Of a DNA stretch of 64,000 bases, positions 46,517 to 55,755 are shown piece after piece. The stretch is from assembly GCA_041392475.1 (NCBI GenBank), contig JAWKLZ010000002.1, positions 186,001 through 250,000 of the forward strand. Direction: 5' to 3'. The position numbers and the translations under genes are program-made. Each line of letters opens with the position of its first letter. Position 1 is the stretch's first letter. Under the pieces are notes generated by a model. The model was given only the letters and a program-made list of their open reading frames with translations. It was not told the DNA's origin and did no database searches. Source of the DNA: Chitinophagales bacterium. GTDB lineage: Bacteria; Bacteroidota; Bacteroidia; Chitinophagales; UBA2359.

Positions 46517-49500
46517 TCCAAATCCAAACCCAAAGCTCCCATCCTATTCAACCAAGCCGCCTCCCTCATAATCCTCTCCGCAACAACCGCCACCTTCCGA
46601 TTCTCCACCTCCTCCAAATCCGTACCCTTCACCCAATCATTAAACGCACCCATCGAAGGACCACACCAAATCTGATAATCCATCTGACGACCAGCCTCAC
46701 CCACATTTGCCCAGCGAGAAGAAAGCCCCAAATACCAACGGAAAATCAAAGCCATTTTGCGTTTCGGATTGTTGTTCGCCCGTTCGATTTGCAACGGGTC
46801 ACGCTCCATGAAAAAGTCAACTGTACCCTGCCAAACATCCTCCAAAGAACGACGGAAAACCGTCTTTTCCAACTTCACCCGTTCCTCCAAAGGAATCGCC
46901 TCAATACTATCATATTGACGATACAACTCATACAATTTCTTCGCACGAATCGGAAACAGCGTCCCCTTCTTCAAGACCTGTAGCTCCACACCCATCTCAA
47001 ACATATCCGCAGCAGGAGCCATCATCACATCCGTTTGTGAAGCCTCCGCCAAGACCTTCCGCACATAATCCGAGCTCCCCGACTCCACACACGCCTGATT
47101 CACCGAACCCGTCACAATATAAGCCGCCCCCATTTGAAACGTCGCCAAAGCCGCCTCAGGCGTACCAATACCACCGCCAGCACCAATCCGCACCTTTCGA
47201 GTATAACCCAATTCCGCCTGAATCGCATCTCGCAGTCGAATAATCGCAGGCAACAACGCCACCAAAGGACGATTATCCGTATGACCGCCACTATCCGCCT
47301 CCACCGTCACATCATCCGCCATCGGCACACGAGCCGCCAATTCCGCCTGATGCGCCGAAATCTTACCCGCCTTCACCAAAGCATCCAAAATACGCTTAGG
47401 CGCAGGACGCAAAAACTTCTCCGCCACCTCATGTCGGGACACCTTCGCAATCACACGATTGCCCATTTCCACACTTCCATCAGCCGCTTCCTTCAAGCCC
47501 GCCACACGGTAATACACAATATGCGGAGTCAAGCCCAAAAATGCCGAAGCCTCCACCGTATGCACCCCATGTTTCAAAAACAAATTCACCGACTCTTCCT
47601 CCAATCTCGGCTCATTCGGACTGTGAATCAAATTGAAGCAATACGCCCCGTTCGGCAATTCCGCTTGAATTTGTTGAATTGCCGCTTCCACTCTTTCGGG
47701 CACCAAACCAGCCGCTCCAAAAGAACCCATCAAACCAGCCTTACCCATCGCAATCACCAACTCTGCAGAAGCAATACCATTCGCCATCGCTCCCGTTTTA
47801 TACGCATATTTCACCCCATGAAACTCCCTAAAGTCAGCATCCCCCAACATTTCAGGAGTCGAAGCCCCTTGACAAGCCAACAACTTCCAACCCTGTTGCG
47901 TAGCCATTGAAGCCGTCTCCAAATCATTCGTAGCCGCCTTTTGACCTTCTTTATTTTCCAATAGAAATACGGGCAGTTCCAAGTTTTTTAATATTGTGTT
48001 TATTTCTACTTGATTGATAGCTAAACCGCTCAACTGTTGACAAGGTTGAGAACCGTTGCCAAAGTTTTCGCTACCTTGGTCTTGAACGGAAACCTTGCCA
48101 ACAATTTCCAATTTTGGCAACGGTTGAAGTGACCCCTCTTCCACACAAATCCCCAAATCCGTCACCTCATAAATCCTCAATCCCCCTTTCCATACCGAAG
48201 CATCCCCAACAATATTCAACGTCCTCCGAGTTTCCCCGTCCACCGTCTTCTGTCCACCGTCAACCGTTTTCACATTCACTTCCAGTCGTAGGTCATCCTC
48301 ATACCTCAAAAACTGCCCACGATACTTCCAAGTCGTCTTATGTGCATCCACCTGCGTAAACCTCGGATTCACAAAATCACTCCCCAATCCAGACTCCAAA
48401 GCATAAGCCTGCATCGCCTGCAAAATCGCCTCCACTCCCAAAGAACCAGGCATCACAGGGTCTTGGTAAAAATGACAATAAAAGAACCACTCATACGCCT
48501 TCACCACACGAGTCCCATACACATAGCCCTTGCCATACTTACCACCATCCTTCACTACACCAAAAGCATCCAACAAATTCAACTGATTGCCGCTCAATCT
48601 ATAATGCGGCATTGCAGCCTTTCGGCTATAATATTTTTCAATACCCGTTTCCCGCTTCAAATCAATCAAATCTAAATCCATGCCCTTCTCTTGCCACCAA
48701 GTCGGCACCTGCTTTCCATTATCCAAACCTGCTTGATTCTTCAATGCCTCCGCAGGGAAAAAACCAAAGGCAGCTTTACCCTTATAAAACACCACACCAT
48801 CCGCACTCACTTCAAAAGTAAAACGATTCAAAACCGTTCCAGCCAACGCCACACTCGAAGTCAGCACACACACATTTGTAATCGTTTTACCTCGCAAATC
48901 AGGCATTTCGCCCATTTCGCCATCACCATCCAAATTCCTAAAGAACAGCTCTCTATCCGAAAATTGTAGGGTACTTCCCATCCAAGCCGCCAACAAACCA
49001 CAAGGCTGCAAAGCCACCTCCATCAACACCGAATACGGCATCACAGGTGCAGCATTCTGCTCAAAATACCAAGCATCCACAGGCACATCGTATTCTGCTA
49101 CAATCGTTGGATTGTTCTTAAAATTTTGTCGTTCACCCCTGATTTCCAGCACTCTCGAAATCACCTGCAAATCCGTATTTGGCTGCCTTGAAGTCCGTTT
49201 GCCATTGTACACCGCAAACTCTTTCGCTCCAAACGCCTTCTCAATCGAACCCAATGCAAACTCCGTCACATGACTTTCATCCATCAAAACAGGTTTACTT
49301 ACCTTCTTGACCGCCACACCATTGAAGCTATCCGACTTTTCACGCTTGTACCACGGCGCAGTTTTCTCCGCAATCCGCAAGCCCAAATTCTCAAACAAAA
49401 CCGCAATCGTTCCGTCCTCCGTCAATATCTCCAAATCCGAAACCACATAAGGTTCAGGCAACAAACCAATCTCCTTGACCTCCATTCGGTAAATCAATTT

Positions 49501-52500
49501 TCGTTGGTCGTTTGTAATCTCTTTTCTGCAAATCACCTTTTGCGGCAAATCCACAATTGGCTGAAAACGTGCATCCTTCGTCACCCTTTGCAGCCCCAAA
49601 TAGAGCATGAAAAAGCGCAGCAACTGCCCGCCACCTTCCGCCTGCAATGAACCCGCCATTACCTCATCATCCCTAAAATGACAAGGAAAATACCAATCAT
49701 TCGGGTTCAAATCCTTCACCGCTTCAATGTATCCCAAGCCGTAAGCACCGCCTGTTCTGTCGAGTTTAGTGATTCTATCCAACATCAAAATCTTTGCAGG
49801 GGGCAAGCGCAAAGACCCATTTCGACCGTCTGCAAAATAGCTTTCATCCCCAAAACAAGCCACCATATCGCCATTCACCAAAGCCGTCAATTCCTCCTTC
49901 GAGAACTCCGTTTTTGGGCAGTCCAACAAAGGAATAAATTCCTGTTTTTGAGCATTTTTCTTGGCTGCAATCTGTTCGGGCTTATAGACCACACCATGTC
50001 CAACAGCCAAATCCTCATGTGAGAAAAAGCCCGCACAACCGCCATCCATCTTCAAGACCATTCTATCTTCCACATAACAGCGGTAACTAAAGAAAAACAA
50101 CAAGTTGCGTCCACTTTTTGCATAACTGTTGATACTGATGTCATAACGCAACGTCTGCCCCTCCAACGGCAAATCATCCAAAAAAGTCAGCGTACAATCC
50201 AACAAACGGTACATCAATTCCCCCTTGTTTTGGAGGTCAATCCCAATGTAAGAAATCAACATCAAATCACATTGACCCGACTCCACAGCCACAGCCCACG
50301 GAATTTGCCCATCCGTTGTGTACCACGCATTGTAGGGAATATCGTACTCCGTCTGCATCGTAGAAGGCTTATATTCACCGAGTTTCGCTTTCACATCCGT
50401 AATCCGACTCACCAGCAAATAAGGGTCCATCGGCATCATCACCCGTTTTTTGTAGGTGTCAATTATCGCATATTCCTCACCATACACATTGGAAATTTTG
50501 CCGTAAGCAAACTCCCGCAAATCCTTCTCATCCCAAATCACATTCCTGCCCTCCAATCGCTTAGGGTCGCTATAATCCTGCAAAATCAAACCATTCTCAC
50601 CCATTCGTTCCTTATGCGAGTCCTGATTTTGTTCTGCATCCTCCAATGAACCATTGCCATTTTTATGGTGATTCCCATTGGAGTGACCGTTTCCGTTCCC
50701 ATTGAAGTTTGTAGTTTGTTCTACCACCAAATTTTGATGCCCGTTTTGATTTGCCATTTTATTTGTTTGCTGATTTATTGTCAAATTTGTTGTAATACCT
50801 GCTGAATCCTCAACCTTCAAAGTCGCTACCCCTGCCTCTTTGTTTACCGTTTCCCCATTCGTAGCCCACGAATTAATTCGTGGGCTACGAATGGGTGTTG
50901 CTGTTGAATTATTTATTTCTGTAAAAACCACATCTTCCTCCCTCAACTTCTCTTTCTTCGGAAAAGCAATTTTCACCTTCTGATTCACATACTTCTCCAC
51001 CCCAAAAAACTCCCGATTCTCCTCCGTCACCAACATATCAAAAATCCTATCACCCCCCAAAGTAATCCTTTGAAGCAGTTGTCGTTTCTTCTTTTTCTTC
51101 AAACCCACTTTCACTGCTCCGTCAGTCGTCTCCCGTCCATCGTCAGCCGTCAAGACCGACAGGTCAACAGGAATCCGATGACTCACCAAAGTCGCCAAAA
51201 CGCCCAAAATATTTCGCATTTCGGACTTCCCTTTGTAGTTGATAGAAACCGCAATATGTTCCTTACCCTCCAAATTCTCCTGAATCCACCTCGTACAAGT
51301 CGCACTAGCCCCCAGCTCAATAAACACCCTTGCACCATCCCCATAAATCTTATGCATCAACCTCGGGAAATCCACAGGCTCACAACAAGTTCGAGCCGCC
51401 GTTTCCGAAATCACCCGCTCATCAAACGGCAAAACTCCAGCCGTTGTAGCCGAATAAAAATCCACCCCTTCCATCGGATACACCTTCAAACTGTGCATCT
51501 TCACCAGCCCATCCCAATCCTTCCGCACAAAATCATGATGAGCAATATTGTTGAGGTCAATCTCCACCGAAGTACAACCCAACACCTCCGCTAAAGCCTT
51601 ACATTGCGTTCTATCTCCCGACACAATCACCTCACTCGACGTATTCACAAAACTCAAATACACTCGGTCATAGCCTCCAATATGCGCCTCCAAATGCGCC
51701 AAAGAAGTCATCAACACCAAAGTCGTCCACTCCTTTTTCGCCTCCTCCCACGGCATCCCCCAATGTTCCGCCAAAGTCTCCATCTTACCCGACAATCGCC
51801 GCTGAAAAATAGGAGAATCATGCACATATTCCATCACCTTATCCGCCTTCCAAACACCCATCGCATACCACATTGTACTCGTTTCGCCCATGCTATAGCC
51901 CATCACCTTCTTAGGCTTCACCCCAAAATACTCCTGCAAAATATGTGTATAAATCGCCGAAAACGAAACACCCACCGCCATCGCACCAATTGCATCCAAA
52001 GGCGAAACCTTGCCAAAGTTTTCATTCTGTTCAAAATCCCTCTCCATCTCTCCATCTCTCCGTTCAATTTTTGCGTCCAGTGTGTCTAACTCCCTCCGTG
52101 CCTCTGTGCCTCCGTGTTCACTTTTTGCGTCCAGTGTGTCTAACTCCCTCCGTGCCTCCGTGCCTCCGTGTTCAATTTTTGCGTCCAGTGTGTCTAACTC
52201 CCTCCGTGCCTCTGTGCCTCCGTGTTCACTTTTTGCGTCCAGTGTGCCACCGTCCACCGTCTCCCGTCCACCGTACAGCCGTTTACTAAACAACATACTC
52301 TCCACATTTGGCACCTGCCCCTCAAACCAATCATACAAGTTCGGAAACAAGGAAAACAACTCCTGACCAAGCCCCTGATAAGCATTAGAAGAACCAGGGT
52401 AAACAAAAGTCACCTCCGCATCTTTTCCCAAAGGCTTCCCCACAAAATAACTCCCATTAGGAGTCCGCCAAGTAGCCCCGTTATCAAACGCCCGCTTCAA

Positions 52501-55500
52501 AGTCTTAAAGACATAACCAATATCCCGCAACAACTTTTTCGCAGAATCTCCCACCAAAGACAAGCAGTATTTTCCTTCAATATTCTCTTGGTAAACATCA
52601 AAGCAATCCGAAGAAACATCCGAAAGCTTTTCGCCCCCCTTCAATTTCCCTTCAATCCTCTCCAATTGCGTCAAAATCGCTTCAAGACCATTTCCTGCAA
52701 TCGGCAACAAAACCATTGGCTGCTGCTGCAAATAAGAATGCGACCTTTCCACCCCCTTCTTTGTACCTTCACCAAGCAACACCTCCGCCAAAGTACCATC
52801 CACACCAAAACTCCGAATCAAAGCCTTCCTATCCACTTGCCCCTCCACCAAAACCCAAGGCTTCGCAAGAACATTATCTATATCATTCTTATCTGTACCG
52901 TCGGACTTGTTCTGTAAAAATCCATTCGATGACACTCCAAGCGCACTCGGAATCACCCGATAATACACACACAAAGCCGTTTTAATCAAACTCGCCATCC
53001 CCGCAGCTGCAAAAGTATGTCCAATACTTCCCGAAACACTCCCATGCGAAACTTTGCCAACAATTTCCAATTTTGGCAACAATTGAGCATACACATCCCC
53101 AGAAACCTCCACCAAATCAACCCCACCAAAAAATCTCTCCACCTCTCCATCTCTCCGTTCAATTCTTGCGTCAAGTATGCCTAAATTCCTCTGTGCCTCC
53201 GTGCCTCCGTGTTCATTTTTTACATCCAGTGCAGCAAGTTCCTTTCCACCTATAAGTTCCTGTTCAAAACCTCTCTGTGCCTCCGTGCCTCCGTGTTCAT
53301 TCCACCGCAAACCATCCACCGTTCCATAAACCCTATCATTCTCAGAATCCTCCAAACGCTTCAAAACCACAGCCCCCGCACCTTCACCAACTTTCCACCC
53401 TTCAGGCATCAACTGATTCCGCAAAAGCACACTCTCCAAACCACCAGCCAAATCGACCGCACCAATCACCACCGCATCAATCTCACCACTCGCCAACATC
53501 GTCTGAGCGATTTCCAAAGCCCGAAAAGTCGAATTTTCACCCGCCGAAAGCGTAAACGTAGGCCCATTAAAATCCCACAAAGCCGAAATTCGGCTCGCCA
53601 TAATATTTCCAATAAAACTCGTATGTTGACTCGCCGAATTATCCTCTTGACTCGACCTACGAATCGCATTTTTGGTCAATTCCTCCAATTTAGCCTGTTC
53701 CTCCTCCGAAAACTCCAAATCACTATTCTGCAACAAACTCGGAATCTGCCAATCCAAATCCCAACGAGCGAGGTATTGGTGAATCGCCAACTCCGTTTCC
53801 ATCGCCACAATCACCGCCACATTATTCGACTCCAAAGCCTTCTCATCAAAACCCGCATCTTTCAGTGCATTGTCCGCCACCTTCAACATCAAAGTCTGTT
53901 GCGGCTCCAACTTTTCCGCCTCTCTCGGCTGAATCCGAAAACGCAACAAATCAATCTCAAAATCTTCAATATACGCACCCATTGGAGGTTTTGCCCCCTC
54001 CAATCCATATGCCTCCAACAACTCTTGGTTATCTTCAAAACCTTTCCACCGCTTCTTAGGCAATTCTCCAAAATCCTTTTTGCCGCTCGCTATCGTCTGC
54101 CAAAATTCTTCCAAATTGCGACAGCTTCCAAAGTGAGCTTCCATGCCAACGATGGCAAGAGGTTTAGGCGAAACTTTGCCAACAGTTGAAAACTTTGGCA
54201 ACAGTTGAGTCGATTCTTTTTCTTGTTCGCCGTTCAACTGTTGGCAAGGCGTAAAGCCGTTGCCAAAGTTTTCACTATTTTTTTGTTCCTTTCCATCTAG
54301 CAGTTCCTGTTCAAAATTCCTCTCCATCTCCCCATCTCTCCGTTTATTTTTTGCATCCAGTGTGTTCCGTGCCTCCGTGCCTCTGTGTTCATCACACCTC
54401 TCCAAAACAATATGTCCATTCGTTCCTCCAAAACCAAACGAATTCACCCCCGCAAAATCCACCTCTTTCAGCAAATGTTCCGTTACAATCTTACTCTTAT
54501 CCACCAAGCCATTTTGCGACACCAGCGACTCCTCCAAGTGAATACTAGCAGGAACAATCCCTTTGTGCATCGCCAAAATCACCTTGATAATCCCCGACAT
54601 ACCAGCCGCCGTCAGCAAATGCCCCATATTCGACTTCACTGAACCCAATAAAGGCACATCCTTTCCTTTACTATCTCCCCAAAAACTATCAATCGTATTC
54701 ACCTCCGTTTTATCACCCAAAGGCGTACCCGTAGCATGACACTCCAAATATTCAATTTGATGCGGATTGACTTCACTATTTTGGTAAGCACGCTCCAAAG
54801 CCAGCAACTGCCCACGAGGATTCGGGCTCAACAAAAACTTTCCCTTTCCATCATTTGACAAACCCACACCACTAATCAAAGCGTGAATCCTATCCCCATC
54901 CCTCACCGCATCCTCATACCGCTTCAATACCAACATTCCAGCTCCTTCCGACGAAATCAAGCCTCCCGAATCCTTATCCAGAGGCGCAAATTTATCCCCC
55001 TCTTTGGAGTAAGCTCTGAAAATCGAAAAGCCCATGTGAATAAACAAAGGGTCGGCACAACTCACCGCCCCCGCCAACATCATATTCGCCTTTCCCGTCT
55101 GCAAATAATCACACGCAAACTTAATCGCATACAAAGACGAAGCACACGCTGCATCCAATGCAAAATACGCTTGCTGCAATCCCAACACATCCGCCACAAT
55201 TGAAGCAGGAGAACTTGCAGTTGTCGCATCTAACTTACAATCACCAGAACTTTGGCAACGGTTTTCAACCTTGCCAACAGTTTCACCATTAACCAACTCC
55301 TGCAATCCCTTCTCCAAAGTATCCGTATAAAAATGCGAAAGATGGTCATGCGACTTCCTTGTAGGAAAAGACAAATTCCCCAAAATCAGCCCACAATCCT
55401 TCAATGCCTTTTCCGACTGCCAATATCCACTGTCCTTCAATGCCTCCTTCGCCACATACAGCGACCATTTGTGAATGTCATCCAAACGCCCCAACAAGCC

Positions 55501-55746
55501 TTCCTTCAAATCATATTCCTCTGCCGCAAACTCAAAATCACGAATAAACCCACCTTTCAGTGAATAACACTTATCCACCTTCCCTTTTTCGGGGTGGTAA
55601 AAATGCTTCGTATCAGCTCCAAAATCCGTTTCGGTAGCTGTCGTTGTGACATCCTTCTTGTTGATAAGGTTCTCCCAAAGCTCCTCCATATTTTTGGAGC
55701 CTGGAAAAAGACCTGATATGCCGATGATGGCTATTTTATGTTGCAT
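46510..55746 (-). CDS. PfaB/PfaC/PfaD-type fusion: iterative PUFA-like synthase, KS-CLF-AT-DH-DH-ER
   Basis: 3078 residues. Domains in order: ketosynthase 1-450 (DAACASS, Cys201; His337, His376); a second KS fold about 527-990 with 'FTLSAGENSTFRA' in place of the Cys site, i.e. a chain-length factor; acyltransferase about 1110-1530 (GYSMGE, Ser1285; His1403/1404); an Asn/Gly-rich linker about 1610-1735; two FabA-type dehydratase units about 1735-2140 (WYFPCHFRDDEVMAGSL, His2023) and 2150-2480 (WFFYCHFYQDPVMPGSL, His2425); and an FMN-type PfaD enoyl reductase about 2575-3078 (GSFGAAGLVP, IGAGGGIGTPEA). In Shewanella/Moritella-type loci these are three proteins. With the PfaA-like protein upstream it should make a long-chain, possibly polyunsaturated, fatty acid. 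Many in-frame repeat inserts are described separately. Confidence 0.93.
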   Translation of the reverse strand: MQHKIAIIGISGLFPGSKNMEELWENLINKKDVTTTATETDFGADTKHFYHPEKGKVDKCYSLKGGFIRDFEFAAEEYDLKEGLLGRLDDIHKWSLYVAKEALKDSGYWQSEKALKDCGLILGNLSFPTRKSHDHLSHFYTDTLEKGLQELVNGETVGKVENRCQSSGDCKLDATTASSPASIVADVLGLQQAYFALDAACASSLYAIKFACDYLQTGKANMMLAGAVSCADPLFIHMGFSIFRAYSKEGDKFAPLDKDSGGLISSEGAGMLVLKRYEDAVRDGDRIHALISGVGLSNDGKGKFLLSPNPRGQLLALERAYQNSEVNPHQIEYLECHATGTPLGDKTEVNTIDSFWGDSKGKDVPLLGSVKSNMGHLLTAAGMSGIIKVILAMHKGIVPASIHLEESLVSQNGLVDKSKIVTEHLLKEVDFAGVNSFGFGGTNGHIVLERCDEHRGTEARNTLDAKNKRRDGEMERNFEQELLDGKEQKNSENFGNGFTPCQQLNGEQEKESTQLLPKFSTVGKVSPKPLAIVGMEAHFGSCRNLEEFWQTIASGKKDFGELPKKRWKGFEDNQELLEAYGLEGAKPPMGAYIEDFEIDLLRFRIQPREAEKLEPQQTLMLKVADNALKDAGFDEKALESNNVAVIVAMETELAIHQYLARWDLDWQIPSLLQNSDLEFSEEEQAKLEELTKNAIRRSSQEDNSASQHTSFIGNIMASRISALWDFNGPTFTLSAGENSTFRALEIAQTMLASGEIDAVVIGAVDLAGGLESVLLRNQLMPEGWKVGEGAGAVVLKRLEDSENDRVYGTVDGLRWNEHGGTEAQRGFEQELIGGKELAALDVKNEHGGTEAQRNLGILDARIERRDGEVERFFGGVDLVEVSGDVYAQLLPKLEIVGKVSHGSVSGSIGHTFAAAGMASLIKTALCVYYRVIPSALGVSSNGFLQNKSDGTDKNDIDNVLAKPWVLVEGQVDRKALIRSFGVDGTLAEVLLGEGTKKGVERSHSYLQQQPMVLLPIAGNGLEAILTQLERIEGKLKGGEKLSDVSSDCFDVYQENIEGKYCLSLVGDSAKKLLRDIGYVFKTLKRAFDNGATWRTPNGSYFVGKPLGKDAEVTFVYPGSSNAYQGLGQELFSLFPNLYDWFEGQVPNVESMLFSKRLYGGRETVDGGTLDAKSEHGGTEARRELDTLDAKIEHGGTEARRELDTLDAKSEHGGTEARRELDTLDAKIERRDGEMERDFEQNENFGKVSPLDAIGAMAVGVSFSAIYTHILQEYFGVKPKKVMGYSMGETSTMWYAMGVWKADKVMEYVHDSPIFQRRLSGKMETLAEHWGMPWEEAKKEWTTLVLMTSLAHLEAHIGGYDRVYLSFVNTSSEVIVSGDRTQCKALAEVLGCTSVEIDLNNIAHHDFVRKDWDGLVKMHSLKVYPMEGVDFYSATTAGVLPFDERVISETAARTCCEPVDFPRLMHKIYGDGARVFIELGASATCTRWIQENLEGKEHIAVSINYKGKSEMRNILGVLATLVSHRIPVDLSVLTADDGRETTDGAVKVGLKKKKKRQLLQRITLGGDRIFDMLVTEENREFFGVEKYVNQKVKIAFPKKEKLREEDVVFTEINNSTATPIRSPRINSWATNGETVNKEAGVATLKVEDSAGITTNLTINQQTNKMANQNGHQNLVVEQTTNFNGNGNGHSNGNHHKNGNGSLEDAEQNQDSHKERMGENGLILQDYSDPKRLEGRNVIWDEKDLREFAYGKISNVYGEEYAIIDTYKKRVMMPMDPYLLVSRITDVKAKLGEYKPSTMQTEYDIPYNAWYTTDGQIPWAVAVESGQCDLMLISYIGIDLQNKGELMYRLLDCTLTFLDDLPLEGQTLRYDISINSYAKSGRNLLFFFSYRCYVEDRMVLKMDGGCAGFFSHEDLAVGHGVVYKPEQIAAKKNAQKQEFIPLLDCPKTEFSKEELTALVNGDMVACFGDESYFADGRNGSLRLPPAKILMLDRITKLDRTGGAYGLGYIEAVKDLNPNDWYFPCHFRDDEVMAGSLQAEGGGQLLRFFMLYLGLQRVTKDARFQPIVDLPQKVICRKEITNDQRKLIYRMEVKEIGLLPEPYVVSDLEILTEDGTIAVLFENLGLRIAEKTAPWYKREKSDSFNGVAVKKVSKPVLMDESHVTEFALGSIEKAFGAKEFAVYNGKRTSRQPNTDLQVISRVLEIRGERQNFKNNPTIVAEYDVPVDAWYFEQNAAPVMPYSVLMEVALQPCGLLAAWMGSTLQFSDRELFFRNLDGDGEMGEMPDLRGKTITNVCVLTSSVALAGTVLNRFTFEVSADGVVFYKGKAAFGFFPAEALKNQAGLDNGKQVPTWWQEKGMDLDLIDLKRETGIEKYYSRKAAMPHYRLSGNQLNLLDAFGVVKDGGKYGKGYVYGTRVVKAYEWFFYCHFYQDPVMPGSLGVEAILQAMQAYALESGLGSDFVNPRFTQVDAHKTTWKYRGQFLRYEDDLRLEVNVKTVDGGQKTVDGETRRTLNIVGDASVWKGGLRIYEVTDLGICVEEGSLQPLPKLEIVGKVSVQDQGSENFGNGSQPCQQLSGLAINQVEINTILKNLELPVFLLENKEGQKAATNDLETASMATQQGWKLLACQGASTPEMLGDADFREFHGVKYAYKTGAMANGIASAELVIAMGKAGLMGSFGAAGLVPERVEAAIQQIQAELPNGAYCFNLIHSPNEPRLEEESVNLFLKHGVHTVEASAFLGLTPHIVYYRVAGLKEAADGSVEMGNRVIAKVSRHEVAEKFLRPAPKRILDALVKAGKISAHQAELAARVPMADDVTVEADSGGHTDNRPLVALLPAIIRLRDAIQAELGYTRKVRIGAGGGIGTPEAALATFQMGAAYIVTGSVNQACVESGSSDYVRKVLAEASQTDVMMAPAADMFEMGVELQVLKKGTLFPIRAKKLYELYRQYDSIEAIPLEERVKLEKTVFRRSLEDVWQGTVDFFMERDPLQIERANNNPKRKMALIFRWYLGLSSRWANVGEAGRQMDYQIWCGPSMGAFNDWVKGTDLEEVENRKVAVVAERIMREAAWLNRMGALGLDLDF
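48025..48128. repeat. In-frame E repeats between the DH and ER parts
   Basis: Two E units, 48029-48068 and 48091-48128, each a hairpin of the type TTGGCAAC...GTTGCCAA. They encode residues about 2541-2574, including 'LPKLEIVGKVS' and 'NFGNGSQPCQQLSG', a linker with no domain match. Confidence 0.88.
48223..48267. repeat. In-frame copy of the CGTCCACCGTC repeat
   Basis: Tandem imperfect CCACCGTC units (CCGTCCACCGTCTTCTGTCC on the plus strand) encoding residues about 2494-2508 (VDGGQKTVDGETRRT). Related units occur at about 51118-51150 and 52246-52275 in the same gene. Confidence 0.75.
50854..50895. repeat. Perfect 42-bp palindrome inside the synthase gene
   Basis: CCCATTCGTAGCCCACGAATT is followed without a spacer by its exact reverse complement, centre between 50874 and 50875. 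It is read in frame as residues about 1618-1631 (PIRSPRINSWATNG) in the AT-DH linker. Confidence 0.97.
52003..52269. repeat. In-frame repeat block inside the acyltransferase
   Basis: Three tandem copies of a 72-bp unit (each with CTCCGTGCCTC, CCTCCGTGTTCA and TTTTTGCGTCCAGTGTG) plus a CTCCATCTCTCC unit and part of an E repeat. It encodes residues about 1160-1248 with three times 'EHGGTEARRELDTLDAK', then 'ERRDGEMERDFEQ', placed before the GYSMGE nucleophile elbow. Confidence 0.95.
53047..53301. repeat. In-frame repeat block inside the chain-length-factor domain
   Basis: Contains an E unit (53047-53087), a CTCCATCTCTCCG unit, two GTGCCTCCGTGTTC units and a D repeat (53235-53269). It encodes residues about 816-900: 'NEHGGTEAQRGFEQELIGGK', 'NEHGGTEAQRNLG', 'ERRDGEVER', 'LPKLEIVGKVS'. 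It splits the KS fold between 'GTVDGLRW' and 'GSVSGSIGHTFAAAG'. Confidence 0.95.
54169..54396. repeat. In-frame repeat block between KS and CLF
   Basis: Contains E units (54170-54208, 54231-54273), a D repeat (54283-54316), a CTCCATCTCCCC unit and a GTGCCTCCGTGCC unit. It encodes residues about 451-526 (EHRGTEARNTLD, RRDGEMERNFEQELLDGKE, NFGNGFTPCQQLNG, LPKFSTVGKVS). Confidence 0.95.
55248..55284. repeat. In-frame E repeat inside the first ketosynthase
   Basis: TTTGGCAACGG and CCTTGCCAA around TTTTCAA; read as residues about 155-168 (ETVGKVENRCQSSG), upstream of the active-site Cys201. Confidence 0.85.
55616..55746 (-). repeat. 131-bp duplication, resident copy (start of the synthase gene)
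   Basis: First 44 codons of the large synthase gene. It matches 56623-56753 over its full length with about ten differences, nearly all at third codon positions, one changing Glu to Asp. Confidence 0.95.
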
Positions 55747-55755
55747 GGACTGGTT

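Noticed and set aside
52003..52269. CRISPR-like appearance of the regularly spaced repeats
   Set aside because: Repeats and intervening sequence are both conserved between units, the array is coding, and no cas gene is near.
53209..54189. Long plus-strand open frames opposite the synthase genes (also 47134-47910, 51070-51594, 57695-58330)
   Set aside because: They are antisense shadows of well-supported coding regions, rich in Arg, His and Pro from codon bias, with no family resemblance.
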